DNA of 64,000 nucleotides from contig NZ_AP018316.1 in assembly GCF_002368115.1 (NCBI RefSeq), forward strand, positions 2,905,760-2,969,759, written 5' to 3'. The position numbers and the translations under genes were made by a program. Source of the DNA: Dolichospermum compactum NIES-806. Lineage in GTDB: Bacteria > Cyanobacteriota > Cyanobacteriia > Cyanobacteriales > Nostocaceae. Positions 1 to 8,381 of the stretch are shown piece by piece; position 1 is the first letter of the stretch; every line of letters starts with the position of its first letter. Under the pieces are notes generated by a model. The model saw only the letters and a program-made list of their open reading frames with translations, was not told where the DNA came from and searched no databases.

Positions 1-331
1 AGATTGTATCTAAGCCTTTTATAAACAGTTTATCCATGACTCTCCCCAGTTTATCGTCGTTGAGATATTCTGGTTTTACTCCTGTTCCTATTAGATGTTC
101 ACAAGCGATTGTTTCAAAATATTTAGGAAACATATATAACGGTTTGGAGACAAATCCTAACCCGTTTATTATCATGGCTTTTACTACTTGACTTGCATTT
201 ACTTTTTCGTCTTTTTCGACTCCTATTAATTCATTTATTATTTCTACTATTCCGATTGAATCTATGATTCCTGCTACTATCCCTAGATGGTCTATGTTCT
301 GAATTTCTATTTCTTGAGGTTTTAATTTCAC
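1..331 (-). CDS. Transposase N-terminal part (DUF4277/IS1634-like), runs off window
   Basis: Minus-strand reading frame starting at GTG 331 with an AGAGGA ribosome-binding site just upstream. The roughly 110 residues visible begin VKLKPQEIEIQNIDHLGIVA and continue with IDSIGIVEIINELIG. From memory this matches the N-terminal DUF4277 domain of cyanobacterial IS1634-type transposases. The catalytic DDE part would lie beyond position 1 and cannot be seen. No stop codon interrupts the visible part, so the transposase may be intact and able to act on the related MITEs in this window. Confidence 0.75.
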   Translation of the reverse strand, partial: MKLKPQEIEIQNIDHLGIVAGIIDSIGIVEIINELIGVEKDEKVNASQVVKAMIINGLGFVSKPLYMFPKYFETIACEHLIGTGVKPEYLNDDKLGRVMDKLFIKGLDTI

Positions 332-520
332 AACAGTTTCCTCTAATACTTCTGTTGTTATCAATTATTTCTTATTTGGTTATCAATTCATTTTTTTCTT
401 TTGTTACCAAGTTTCACTTTTTCACACCATGTCCCTTTTAATGCTACTAATTTTCATTAAGTATCTTAATTTTTGAATTGACTTTAGTTATTATGTACTA
501 CTTTAAGGGCTTTTTTGATC

Positions 521-548
521 TGTGACAGTTTGGGGTGCGGAATGTGGG
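521..548. repeat. Terminal inverted repeat of the IS
   Basis: This end sequence contains TGTGACA, TTTGGGGTGCGG and AATGTGGG. The same end, direct or inverted, recurs at both ends of the MITEs 28568-28758 and 30859-31058. It ends where kinase codons resume and abuts ATATAA. Confidence 0.8.
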
Positions 549-1187
549 ATATAATGTCGCAGCTAAAGCATAAACATCTGTATAATAACCAAAATCTCCA
601 CGCCGTTCATATTGTTCTATAGGTGCATAACCTTGGGTTATCATCGCTGTCATGCTTCTGATTTTTCCTGGTTGAAATTCCCGCGCTAACCCAAAATCAA
701 TTAATACTGCTTCCTTGCTTTCCCGTCGCAACAAAATATTATTGGGTTTTACATCTCTGTGTAAAAGTTTCCGTTCATGAACACATTCTAAAGCTTGTCC
801 GATTTGGTCAATGTAGCGCAAAGCTTCGGTTTCTGACAAGTAACCATTTTCAGCCGTGTAGTTTTCCACATAAGCTGCTAAATCATCCCCGTCAATGTGT
901 TCCATCACAATAGCCCAAAGTCCATCTTCAGGAAAATTGTCGTAAACTTGGACAATATGGGGATGATAGCATTTTGATAAATCTAAGGCTTCTTTTCTAA
1001 ACTTCTTTTGTATTTCCGCAAAGTCGGGTTTTTCTCGTTGTTCGCGGTTAAGGGTTTTAATTACGACTAACCTGTTTTCTTCTGTATCTTCTGCTAAATA
1101 GGTTTCACCAAAGCCACCGCCACCGATCGCTCTTTTAATGATATACTGCCCGTTCTGTAGTGGGGTGTTAGGTGTCCAAGATTGCAT
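549..1187 (-). pseudogene. Serine/threonine protein kinase, cut by IS insertion
   Basis: N-terminal part of a eukaryotic-type Ser/Thr kinase. Visible elements are the glycine loop GGGGFGETYLAED (residues 22-34), the ATP-binding lysine in VVIKTLN (K44), the catalytic loop HRDVKPNNILL and the metal-binding DFG of LIDFGLAREF. The sequence follows the family through TDVYALAATLY and then enters the IS end, adding about 15 foreign residues before a stop at 498. The kinase lobe after the activation segment and any C-terminal sensor or membrane region are missing. It starts at ATG 1187. The truncated product lacks helices G-I and is unlikely to be an active kinase. Confidence 0.85.
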
Positions 1188-1361
1188 ATTGTCAGAATCA
1201 GGATTTAAGGATGGGAGAGAAATTAATAATTAGTATAACATCCGCGTTTATCTGCGTTCATCTGCGTTTAATTGTCTGAATCAGGATGTCCAGGATGACA
1301 ATAATGTACTGGATTTTTTGAAGATGAATGAAAATAATGATGTTGATAGTGGAAAAATTTA

Positions 1362-1433
1362 CTATATATGCGCGGACAGATTTCCACTCCTAACATTAGA
1401 GTAAACCAAATTTTCCATCTTGTCAAGTCTTGA
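1362..1433 (+). repeat. Direct repeat, copy 1 of 2
   Basis: About 72 bp beginning TATATATGCGCGGACAGATT and ending TTGTCAAGTCTTGA. It recurs at 1540-1612 with only a few substitutions, about 107 bp downstream. The two copies are separated by the CTGAATCAGGAT-type dispersed repeat. Confidence 0.85.
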
Positions 1434-1539
1434 CATGAAGAATCATGGAAAAAGTGAAAATCAAAAATCTCCACCGCAAACCAACATCCTGTAAGTCCTA
1501 AAATCCTGTAAATCCTGATTCAGACAATCCAAAAGTTTA

Positions 1540-1612
1540 ATATATATGCGCGGACAGATTTCTACTCCTAACATTAGTGTAAACTAAAATTTTCGCCTTG
1601 TCAAGTCTTGAA
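1540..1612 (+). repeat. Direct repeat, copy 2 of 2
   Basis: Second copy of the repeat at 1362-1433, about 125 bp upstream of rpmI. Because it lies in the rpmI leader, a regulatory role is possible, but the sequence alone does not show one. Confidence 0.85.
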
Positions 1613-1735
1613 GTAAAATCTTTTGAATGAATATAATGGCTATGTCCTGGGAATCCTTGCCGATCTTGCCAAGGGGGCATACAATTTGCCTTTTCTCATA
1701 TATAATAGTAGATTGTGTTGAATTAAAGCCATCCC

Positions 1736-1933
1736 ATGCCTAAACTAAAGACTCGCAAGGCTGCGGCGAAGAGATTCCGCGCCACCGGTAGCGGTAAAAT
1801 TGTCCGCCGTAAACCTTTCAAAAACCATTTATTAGAGCATAAATCCTCTAGTAAAAAGAGCAATATGTCAAAAATGGCAGTTGTTCATGAACGGGACGAA
1901 GAGAACGTGCGTTTAATGCTTCCATATTTGTAA
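1736..1933 (+). CDS. rpmI: 50S ribosomal protein bL35
   Basis: Small, very basic 65-residue protein of the large ribosomal subunit. The start MPKLKTRKAAAKRFRATGSG and the internal RRKPFKNHLLEHKSS are the usual bL35 signatures, and the length is normal. It lies 20 bp upstream of rplT on the same strand, the standard rpmI-rplT pair. The usual infC is not next to it, which is common in cyanobacteria. In many bacteria L20 represses this pair by binding its leader. A long leader with repeats precedes it here, but no L20-binding structure was identified. Confidence 0.97.
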   Translation: MPKLKTRKAAAKRFRATGSGKIVRRKPFKNHLLEHKSSSKKSNMSKMAVVHERDEENVRLMLPYL

Positions 1934-1953
1934 AAGATCACAGGTAATAAGAT

Positions 1954-2310
1954 ATGACTCGGGTAAAACGCGGTAATGTAGCTCGTAAACGCCGCAATAA
2001 AATTCTCAAATTAGCTAAAGGTTTTCGTGGTTCTCACTCAACTTTGTTTAGAACCGCTAACCAACAAGTAATGAAGGCGCTTCGCAGTGCTTACCGCGAT
2101 CGCAAAAAGAAGAAGCGTGATTTTCGCCGTCTGTGGATAGCGCGGATTAATGCAGCTTCTAGACAACATGGTTTAAGCTACAGCCGCTTAATTGGTAATT
2201 TGAAAAAGGCCAATGTGGAACTAAACCGCAAAATGTTGGCACAATTGGCAATTCTTGATCCTGCAAGCTTCGCTAAAATTGCGGAACTGGCTAACTCGGT
2301 TAACGGATAA
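1954..2310 (+). CDS. rplT: 50S ribosomal protein bL20
   Basis: 118-residue basic protein that binds 23S rRNA and is needed for assembly of the large subunit. It begins MTRVKRGNVARKRRNKILKL and contains AKGFRGSHSTLFRTANQQVM and RDRKKKKRDFRRLWIARINAA, all strongly conserved in bL20, at the usual length. It follows rpmI by 20 bp and is surely co-transcribed with it. Confidence 0.97.
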   Translation: MTRVKRGNVARKRRNKILKLAKGFRGSHSTLFRTANQQVMKALRSAYRDRKKKKRDFRRLWIARINAASRQHGLSYSRLIGNLKKANVELNRKMLAQLAILDPASFAKIAELANSVNG

Positions 2311-2420
2311 AGGTGGCAACGGATGAATAACGGATGTAACAGATGGCACTTCGGAAAATTGAAAATTAAAAATCAATAAACTTTTTGGCATTTTTAATTG
2401 GAGTAAAACGCAGAGCGATT

Positions 2421-3203
2421 ATGAATAAGTTACATCTGGTATTATCCGCTACCATCTTTTTAATTTTTTGTCTGTATTTTATAAGTGGGAACTTAACTGC
2501 ATCTGCCGCGACAATGGCGGAAATTCAGCAACGAGGCTATTTAAATATGGCAGTTAAGGATAATCTCCGCCCTTTAGGTTTTAGGGATAATAAAGGCAAT
2601 TTACAAGGGTTAGAAATTGATTTAGCTAAACGGTTAGCCAGTGATTTGTTGGGTAAAGCCGATGCTGTGAAATTGCAACCTGTAGCTAATAGCGATCGCT
2701 TACCATTAGTATTTAATCAGCAAGTTGATTTAGCGATCGCTGGAGTCACAGCCACAGAATCACGTTCTCGCATCGTTAGCTTCAGTGTTCCTTACTATTA
2801 CGACGGCGCAGGAATAGTTACAAAAAATACAGCTATTCAAGCATTAAAAGATGTAAGCAAACGGAAAATAGCTGTTCTCAACCACTCCAGTACAATTGGA
2901 TACTTAAAATATTTCACACTATCTGCCGAATTAGTTAGTGTAAATTCTTATGCTCAAGGGTGGGAAAAAATAGAAAGTAATCAGGTAGATGGTTTTGCAG
3001 CAGATATTAGTATTCTTAGTGGTTGGGTGCAAGCACATCCCCAATATCGCATACTGCCAACTAAATTATCAGCAGAACCGCTATCTGTAGTGATGCCAAA
3101 AGGATTGCAATACGATGAATTAAGACGTAACGTGAATGAAGCGATCGCTCGTTACACAGTTACAGGTTGGCTAAAAGAACGCATAGAATACTGGGGATTG
3201 TAA
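2421..3203 (+). CDS. Amino-acid-type ABC transporter substrate-binding protein (SBP family 3)
   Basis: Periplasmic solute-binding protein of about 260 residues. The chosen start is ATG 2421 (MNKLHLVLSATIFLIFCLYF), which gives a clean signal peptide ending near TASAAT; a start 36 bp upstream would add an unlikely leader. After it come the family features RGYLNMAVKDNLRPLGFRD, LEIDLAKRLASDLLG, DLAIAGVTATESRSRIVSFS and YYYDGAGIVT, the polar amino acid-binding SBP_bac_3 pattern. No permease or ATPase gene is adjacent, so its partner transporter and exact ligand cannot be read from context. Two HIP1 octamers lie inside the gene. Confidence 0.88.
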   Translation: MNKLHLVLSATIFLIFCLYFISGNLTASAATMAEIQQRGYLNMAVKDNLRPLGFRDNKGNLQGLEIDLAKRLASDLLGKADAVKLQPVANSDRLPLVFNQQVDLAIAGVTATESRSRIVSFSVPYYYDGAGIVTKNTAIQALKDVSKRKIAVLNHSSTIGYLKYFTLSAELVSVNSYAQGWEKIESNQVDGFAADISILSGWVQAHPQYRILPTKLSAEPLSVVMPKGLQYDELRRNVNEAIARYTVTGWLKERIEYWGL

Positions 3204-3277
3204 TAATTTAGTGAGCAACATACAACCTAATAACTCATAATTAGATAGAGTATTTTAATAATTTGTATTTGTAGAAA

Positions 3278-3802
3278 ATGGATAGCAATTTAGTCATCAT
3301 TTATCTGTCACTTTTTGTTGGTTTACTTGCATTTGCCGGAGTGAGTGTTTTTCGTCAAGTATTCAAAACTCGAAAACTTGAAAGCTCCTTGAATAAGTTA
3401 AAAAACAAATTAACCAAAGAAAAAGGCACGGCTCAAGAATATTATGAATTAGCTAGTATCTATTCAGAAAAAAAAGTATTTAGTCAAGCCATACCCCTAT
3501 TTCAAAAATCTCTCAAAGCAGCCGAAGAAGAGGGAGAAGAATCTATTGCTCCTATTTACAACGGATTAGGATATGTTTACTTTGCTCAAGAGCAATACGA
3601 CTTAGCAATTCGTCAGTACAAAGAAGCCATAAAATTGAACCCAGACTATGTATCGGCTCTAAACAATCTCGGACACGCTTACGAAAAGAAAAAATTGAAT
3701 GCTCAAGCTTTAGAAATGTATGAAGCAACACTCAAATTAGCACCCAATAACGCCGTTGCTAAACGTCGGGCTGAATCCTTACGTCGCTTAGTTGCTATAT
3801 AA
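3278..3802 (+). CDS. Membrane-anchored TPR protein
   Basis: 174 residues with one N-terminal membrane segment (residues 4-22, LVIIYLSLFVGLLAFAGVSV) followed by a basic, coiled stretch and about three tetratricopeptide repeats. The repeats contain AQEYYELASIYSEKKVFSQA, APIYNGLGYVYFAQEQYDLA and VSALNNLGHAYEKKKLNAQA. TPR repeats bind other proteins, so it is probably a cytoplasm-facing scaffold at the membrane. Similar small TPR proteins are common in cyanobacteria, but this one's partner is unknown. It follows the solute-binding protein by 75 bp on the same strand; co-transcription is possible but not shown. Confidence 0.8.
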   Translation: MDSNLVIIYLSLFVGLLAFAGVSVFRQVFKTRKLESSLNKLKNKLTKEKGTAQEYYELASIYSEKKVFSQAIPLFQKSLKAAEEEGEESIAPIYNGLGYVYFAQEQYDLAIRQYKEAIKLNPDYVSALNNLGHAYEKKKLNAQALEMYEATLKLAPNNAVAKRRAESLRRLVAI

Positions 3803-3922
3803 GCTCAAATCCTTCAGGGTTTTATCAGGGTGGGGTTCATTGATAGTAGAGACAGGTTGTAGATAAAATTTCGGCTATACGGTAAGACTGTTTAAACCCT
3901 GTCCCTACCTTGAAACGTGGTT

Positions 3923-4060
3923 TTAACTATCTCCTGTTTTTTCAATGGTTTCAATCACGGCTAAACCTATACTCGAAGCGGCGATTAGCATGATTGGTGC
4001 TGCTAAAAAGGCAATGGTAAGCATCTTGAGGGCTTGGTCAAAAAAAATATAGGTGGTCAT
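3923..4060 (-). CDS. Small hydrophobic protein, 45 aa, unknown
   Basis: Reading frame of 45 codons from ATG 4060 to TAA 3923, preceded by a good ribosome-binding site (AAGGTG, about 7 bases before the start). The protein starts MTTYIFFDQALKMLTIAFLA, has one membrane segment over residues 12-36 and ends in a short charged tail (ETIEKTGDS). Size and layout resemble small thylakoid subunits, but it does not clearly match PsbX, PsbY, PsbM, Psb30 or PsaX as remembered. The good start signal and lack of overlap argue that it is real. Confidence 0.5.
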   Translation of the reverse strand: MTTYIFFDQALKMLTIAFLAAPIMLIAASSIGLAVIETIEKTGDS

Positions 4061-4332
4061 TTGTTCACCTTCTGAACTGTATACAGCTACTACTACTATC
4101 TAATTCTTCTTCACAGCCAGGTGGCTTAATTCCTGTAATCATATCTTAACAAAACTTTAGCTCTTTCATGACACGATGACAAAGTTTTATGACTAATTAT
4201 TTAATAAATGTCAACTACATTCGGTTAAGTACAACACTGAAAAATACTGCAAGTAAAAATTGTATCTATTTTTAAATCAGTATTAATGTAGTTTTCATCG
4301 TTTTAATAGTTACTTGGTTTTTGGTGCTAACT

Positions 4333-4875
4333 ATGGAACTTATGTTGTTCGAGATATCTACACAACGCCTATTATTAAAGCCCATATCAATGGACTATAA
4401 GGCGGATATTTTCAGAGAATTTACAGAGGAAGTAACAACTTATTTATATTCAGAACCATCGAAAAAACTTCAGAATACTGAAAATTTTATTAATCAATCT
4501 TTACTAAAGATAGCAAAAGGAGAAGAGTTAGTAATTGTGATTTTAAAGAAAGATTCTCAAGAGTTTTTAGGATGTAGTGGCATACATAAAATTAATAGTA
4601 AATATCCACGATATGGAATTTGGTTGAAAAAATCTGCATATAAACATGGTTACGCCACAGAAACAATTGTAGCTTTAAATTTATGGGCGGAAGAAAACTT
4701 AAATTATGAGTATCTTCGATATGCTTTAGATAAAGAAAATACCTCCAGCCGTAGAGTTGCAGAAAAAATCGGCGGTAAAATTGGTAAAGAATATGATGTA
4801 ATTACCGTAAGTGGCAAAGTCTTGAATCTAGTGGAATATAGAATTAGCAAAAAACAAAATGTTGAATTTTGCTAA
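4333..4875 (+). CDS. GNAT-family N-acetyltransferase (RimJ/RimL-like)
   Basis: About 180 residues with the order typical of RimJ/RimL-type GNAT enzymes: ISTQRLLLKPISMDYK at the N-terminus, then EFLGCSGIHKI, YGIWLKKSAYKHGYATETI (acetyl-CoA binding region) and YALDKENTSSRRVAEKIGGK near the C-terminus. Such enzymes move an acetyl group from acetyl-CoA to an amino group on a protein, amino acid or antibiotic; the substrate here is unknown. ATG 4333 is chosen over TTG 4321, with ATG 4342 an alternative; no clear ribosome-binding site decides between them. The gene is more AT-rich than its neighbours, which could mean recent acquisition. Confidence 0.85.
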   Translation: MELMLFEISTQRLLLKPISMDYKADIFREFTEEVTTYLYSEPSKKLQNTENFINQSLLKIAKGEELVIVILKKDSQEFLGCSGIHKINSKYPRYGIWLKKSAYKHGYATETIVALNLWAEENLNYEYLRYALDKENTSSRRVAEKIGGKIGKEYDVITVSGKVLNLVEYRISKKQNVEFC

Positions 4876-4896
4876 TTAACAAATCATCCCAGTAGA

Positions 4897-5817
4897 CTAA
4901 CCTATGCAAGGTTGAATAGTAGCAATTACTGATTCTGCAAGACTTGGCAAATCATAACCACCTTCTAATCCAAACATAATTTTTTGGGTTATACCTAAAC
5001 AGTATTCTGTAAATAAACCAAAATCTTCTGGTTGCAAATTCACACCAGCTAAAGGATCATTAGCATTAGCATCATAACCAGCACTCACAATCAATAAATC
5101 TGGCTGAAAATCAGTTAAAAACGGGAGAATTTTCCTTTCCCACAAGGGTTGATAGATAGTAATATCACTACCAGGAGGGACAGGTAGATTTAACACATTA
5201 TGATGTGAACCTTGCTGAGAAGTTTTCCCTGTACCAGGATAAGCTGGATATTGGTGAAGAGAAACATAAGCAATTTCTGAGTGAGTTTCTACTATTGCTT
5301 CTGTGCCATTTCCGTGGTGTACGTCCCAATCTAAGATAGCAACGCGCTTGATTTCAGGTTGTTGTAAAGCATAAAAAGCTGATATAGCGGCGTTAGAAAA
5401 TAAACAAAATCCCATGCCTGTGTCAATTACTGCATGATGTCCGGGTGGACGCGCTAATACAAAAGATTTATCTGCTGTATTAAGAACTATATCAACTCCA
5501 TCTAACCAAGCACTAACCGCCAATAACGCCACATCATAACTGCGGGGAGAAATGGGAGTATCTCCGTCTAAATAACCTCCACCGGAGGCAGCGATATTTT
5601 TAACTTTGTTAATATAGGTTGTAGGATGAACGTTTTCTATCCAAGACATTAAAGATGGTTTTAATAGAACTGGTGTAGGTAGTTTCCAGGTAATTTTCTC
5701 TGCAAAACTCGCAGTTTTTAAAGCATCAACTATCGCTGTCAATCTGGCTGGTTTTTCTGGGTGATAGATTCCCGTTTTGTGATCTAAGAATTCTTCAGAA
5801 TAAATAACTTGTAACAT
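4897..5817 (-). CDS. Histone deacetylase-fold amidohydrolase (HdaH/AcuC family)
   Basis: 306 residues of the arginase/deacetylase fold. The catalytic features are all present: the histidine pair in RPPGHHAV (H127, H128), the zinc ligands in LDWDVHHGNGT (D165, H167) and SAGYDA (D249), and the transition-state tyrosine in GLEGGYDL (Y288). Bacterial members remove acetyl groups from lysine or from polyamine-like acetylated amines; the substrate here cannot be told. It ends 22 bp from the acetyltransferase at 4333-4875, which converges on it. Whether the two act as a pair is only a speculation from position. Confidence 0.9.
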   Translation of the reverse strand: MLQVIYSEEFLDHKTGIYHPEKPARLTAIVDALKTASFAEKITWKLPTPVLLKPSLMSWIENVHPTTYINKVKNIAASGGGYLDGDTPISPRSYDVALLAVSAWLDGVDIVLNTADKSFVLARPPGHHAVIDTGMGFCLFSNAAISAFYALQQPEIKRVAILDWDVHHGNGTEAIVETHSEIAYVSLHQYPAYPGTGKTSQQGSHHNVLNLPVPPGSDITIYQPLWERKILPFLTDFQPDLLIVSAGYDANANDPLAGVNLQPEDFGLFTEYCLGITQKIMFGLEGGYDLPSLAESVIATIQPCIG

Positions 5818-5913
5818 ATATTTCTATATCCAAAATCTGAAATGTAAGTTGGTTGGAAGTCAAGAAACTTATTACAATGATATATTACACCAATAGGTAA
5901 AGTATAGACATAT

Positions 5914-5946
5914 AGATCCCCGACTTCTCAAAGAAGTCGGGGATCT
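5914..5946. repeat. Perfect palindrome (dispersed small repeat)
   Basis: A 15-bp perfect stem (AGATCCCCGACTTCT and its complement) closes a 3-base loop. It sits between two divergent genes, so it is not a terminator for either. Stems of this GTCGGGGA type are scattered in cyanobacterial genomes as short mobile palindromes. Confidence 0.8.
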
Positions 5947-5969
5947 GAAGGATAATTATAAGAGGTGAT

Positions 5970-8231
5970 ATGAATACTCTGAGTCTTAAACTGAAAGGTA
6001 TGAGTTGCGCGTCCTGCGCTAATAATGTTGAACAGGCAATTTTAGCTGTTGCTGGAGTGATTGATTGTCATGTTAATTTTGGTGCAGAACAGGTAACTAT
6101 TAATTATGAACCTAAAAAAACAAATTTAGCAAAAATCCAAGCTGCGATCGCAGATGCTGGTTATTCATCTTTTCAGTTAGATGTAGAAGGTGAAGATACG
6201 GCAGCAACAGCGAGTAAATTAGCAGCAGAACAGGAACTTATTCTCAAGTTAAGAACTGGGGTTGTAATTAGTATTATTCTGTTCTTTGGTTCTTTACCGA
6301 TGATGACGGGATTACATTTACCTTTTGTCCCTAAATTTCTTCATCATCCTTGGTTGCAATTAGCATTGACAACACCTGTTGAGTTTTGGTGTGGGGGATC
6401 TTTTTTCCGCAATGCTTGGAAGTCTTTAAAACGCCGCAATGCGACAATGGATACTTTGATTGCTTTGGGAACGGGTACGGCTTATTTCTATTCTTTATTT
6501 GTGACGCTTTTTCCTGATTTATTTATTTCCCAAGGCTTAGAAATTCATGTTTATTATGAAGTTGCAGCGATGGTTGTAACTTTGATTTTGTTAGGACGAT
6601 TTTTAGAACATCGTGCTAGGGGAAAAACTTCAGAAGCTATTCACAAATTGATGGGAATGCAACCCAAAACAGCTAGAGTCATGCGAGATGGTTTAGAAAT
6701 GGATGTTCCCATTGATGAAGTAATAGTTAATGATCTAATTTTAGTTCGTCCTGGGGAGAAAATTCCCGTAGATGGGAAGGTGGTTGATGGTAATTCTACC
6801 GTAGATGAGGCAATGGTAACGGGTGAAAGTGTAGCGGTGAAAAAACAACCAGGAGATGAGGTAATTGGGGCAACAATTAATAAAACTGGTAGTTTTAAGT
6901 TTCAGGCAACACGAGTAGGTAAGGATACTTTTTTGGCGCAAATTGTCAAGTTAGTCCAAGAAGCACAAGGTTCAAAAGCACCAATTCAAAGGTTAGCAGA
7001 TCAGGTGACTGGGTGGTTTGTGCCGACGGTAATTGTGATCGCAGTTATTACTTTTATCATCTGGTTTAATATCACAGGTAATTTTACTTTAGCAATGATG
7101 ACAATGGTGGGAGTTTTAATTATTGCTTGTCCCTGTGCTTTGGGTTTAGCTACTCCTACTTCTGTGATGGTAGGAACTGGAAAAGGTGCAGAAAATGGGA
7201 TTTTAATTAAAAGTGCTGAAAGTTTAGAATTAGCACATAAAATAAATACGATTGTTCTTGATAAAACTGGGACCTTAACTCAAGGTAAACCTACAGTTAC
7301 AGATTTTGTGACTATTAAAGGTACAGCAGATGGGAATGAACTTCAGTTATTAAAATTAGCTGCCAGTGTAGAACAAAATTCTGAACATCCTTTAGGGGAA
7401 GCAGTGGTGAAATATACGATCAATCAAGCTGTGAGTTTAGCTGATGTCAAGAATTTTTCAGCTATTGTTGGTAGTGGTGTTCAAGGAATTGTATATGAGC
7501 AATTAGTACAATTTGGCACACAACGCTGGCTTACAGAATTAGGAATTGATACAGATATTTTAGAACCACATCAAACAACTTGGGAAAGTGAAGGAAAAAC
7601 TGTAATTTGGTTAGCAGTAAATGGTAATTTGGAAGCAATTATGGCTATTGCTGATGCCCTTAAACCTTCATCATTAACAGCAGTTAAAGCTTTGCAAAAA
7701 TTAGGTTTAGAAGTTGTAATGTTAACAGGTGATAATCAACAAACTGCCCAAACAATTGCTAATCAAGTTGGTATCACTCAAGTTTTTGCCCAAGTGCGTC
7801 CCGACCAAAAAGCCGCGATGATTAAATTATTACAGCAAAGGAAAGTAGGGAATAAATCTCAAATTGTGGCTATGGTAGGAGATGGAATTAATGATGCACC
7901 GGCATTAGCACAAGCAGATGTGGGAATTGCCATTGGGACAGGAACAGATGTGGCGATCGCTGCTAGTGATATTACTTTAATTTCTGGAGATCTACAAGCC
8001 ATAGTGACAGCCATTCAACTCAGTCGCGCTACTATCAACAACATCCGCCAAAATCTCTTCTTTGCTTTTATTTATAATATCATTGGTATTCCCATTGCTG
8101 CGGGTATTCTCTATCCCTTCTTTGGTTGGTTACTTAACCCAATTATTGCCGGTGCAGCAATGGCATTTTCTTCAGTTTCTGTAGTCAGTAATGCTTTAAG
8201 ATTGCGTAACTTTCAACCAGGAGTTAGGTGA
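5970..8231 (+). CDS. Copper-type P1B ATPase (CopA/PacS/CtaA family)
   Basis: 753-residue heavy-metal-transporting ATPase. It has an N-terminal metal-binding domain with GMSCASC (cysteines 13 and 16) and then membrane segments. The transmembrane metal site CPC is in IIACPCALGLATPTS (about residue 386). The phosphorylated aspartate is in DKTGTLTQGK (about residue 431), HP is in NSEHPLGEAV, and the hinge is MVGDGINDAPALAQADVGIA. The CPC and single HMA domain fit Cu(I) transport, either export at the plasma membrane or supply of copper to thylakoid plastocyanin. The sequence does not say which cyanobacterial paralogue it is. No copper chaperone or regulator gene is adjacent. Confidence 0.93.
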   Translation: MNTLSLKLKGMSCASCANNVEQAILAVAGVIDCHVNFGAEQVTINYEPKKTNLAKIQAAIADAGYSSFQLDVEGEDTAATASKLAAEQELILKLRTGVVISIILFFGSLPMMTGLHLPFVPKFLHHPWLQLALTTPVEFWCGGSFFRNAWKSLKRRNATMDTLIALGTGTAYFYSLFVTLFPDLFISQGLEIHVYYEVAAMVVTLILLGRFLEHRARGKTSEAIHKLMGMQPKTARVMRDGLEMDVPIDEVIVNDLILVRPGEKIPVDGKVVDGNSTVDEAMVTGESVAVKKQPGDEVIGATINKTGSFKFQATRVGKDTFLAQIVKLVQEAQGSKAPIQRLADQVTGWFVPTVIVIAVITFIIWFNITGNFTLAMMTMVGVLIIACPCALGLATPTSVMVGTGKGAENGILIKSAESLELAHKINTIVLDKTGTLTQGKPTVTDFVTIKGTADGNELQLLKLAASVEQNSEHPLGEAVVKYTINQAVSLADVKNFSAIVGSGVQGIVYEQLVQFGTQRWLTELGIDTDILEPHQTTWESEGKTVIWLAVNGNLEAIMAIADALKPSSLTAVKALQKLGLEVVMLTGDNQQTAQTIANQVGITQVFAQVRPDQKAAMIKLLQQRKVGNKSQIVAMVGDGINDAPALAQADVGIAIGTGTDVAIAASDITLISGDLQAIVTAIQLSRATINNIRQNLFFAFIYNIIGIPIAAGILYPFFGWLLNPIIAGAAMAFSSVSVVSNALRLRNFQPGVR

Positions 8232-8254
8232 AAAGCAAAAGTAATCTTTAGCAA

Positions 8255-8362
8255 TTAATTAATCATATCAATCAAACTAATCACACAAATCATAGTTAAG
8301 ACGGTACTGAATATAACTGTTTTTCTGAGTTGTTCATGATAGGAATAGATCAACTGCTTCAC
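8255..8362 (-). CDS. Possible 35-aa membrane peptide
   Basis: A 35-codon frame from GTG 8362 to TAA 8255 in the gap between the P-ATPase and the Rieske gene, antisense to both. The product begins VKQLIYSYHEQLRKTVIFST and has a hydrophobic segment and a basic N-terminal side, as in small single-span proteins. The start codon is GTG and no strong ribosome-binding site is visible, so it may be chance. Confidence 0.22.
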   Translation of the reverse strand: MKQLIYSYHEQLRKTVIFSTVLTMICVISLIDMIN

Positions 8363-8381
8363 TGCAAGTGAAACCCTAAAA

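Larger units (their letters stand above)
1..548 (-). mobile_element. IS element, one end only, IS1634/IS4-like
   Basis: The window begins inside an insertion sequence. Its outer end is the terminal repeat at 521-548, which on the minus strand reads CCCACATTCCGCACCCC followed by AAACTGTCACA. Next to it, at 549-554, is ATATAA, followed by kinase coding sequence that stops making sense exactly at this boundary. The transposase reads away from this end toward position 1. The other end and the second copy of the target duplication lie outside the window. The family is assigned from the transposase N-terminus, and the ATATAA duplication is inferred from a related MITE at 28568-28758. Confidence 0.8.
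1188..1735. other. Intergenic region with dispersed and direct repeats, rpmI leader
   Basis: No convincing gene was found. The region holds three copies of the dispersed CTGAATCAGGAT-type repeat (near 1193, 1272 and, inverted, 1512) and two copies of a roughly 72-bp direct repeat. The stretch at 1640-1735 should contain the rpmI-rplT promoter and leader. A minus-strand reading frame at 1268-1474 runs across the repeats and is not credible. Confidence 0.6.

Noticed and set aside
1268..1474. Minus-strand 68-codon frame
   Set aside because: It spans dispersed repeats and has no domain or start signal.
5914..5946. Palindrome as a terminator
   Set aside because: It lies between divergent genes, so neither gene ends there; no T-run.
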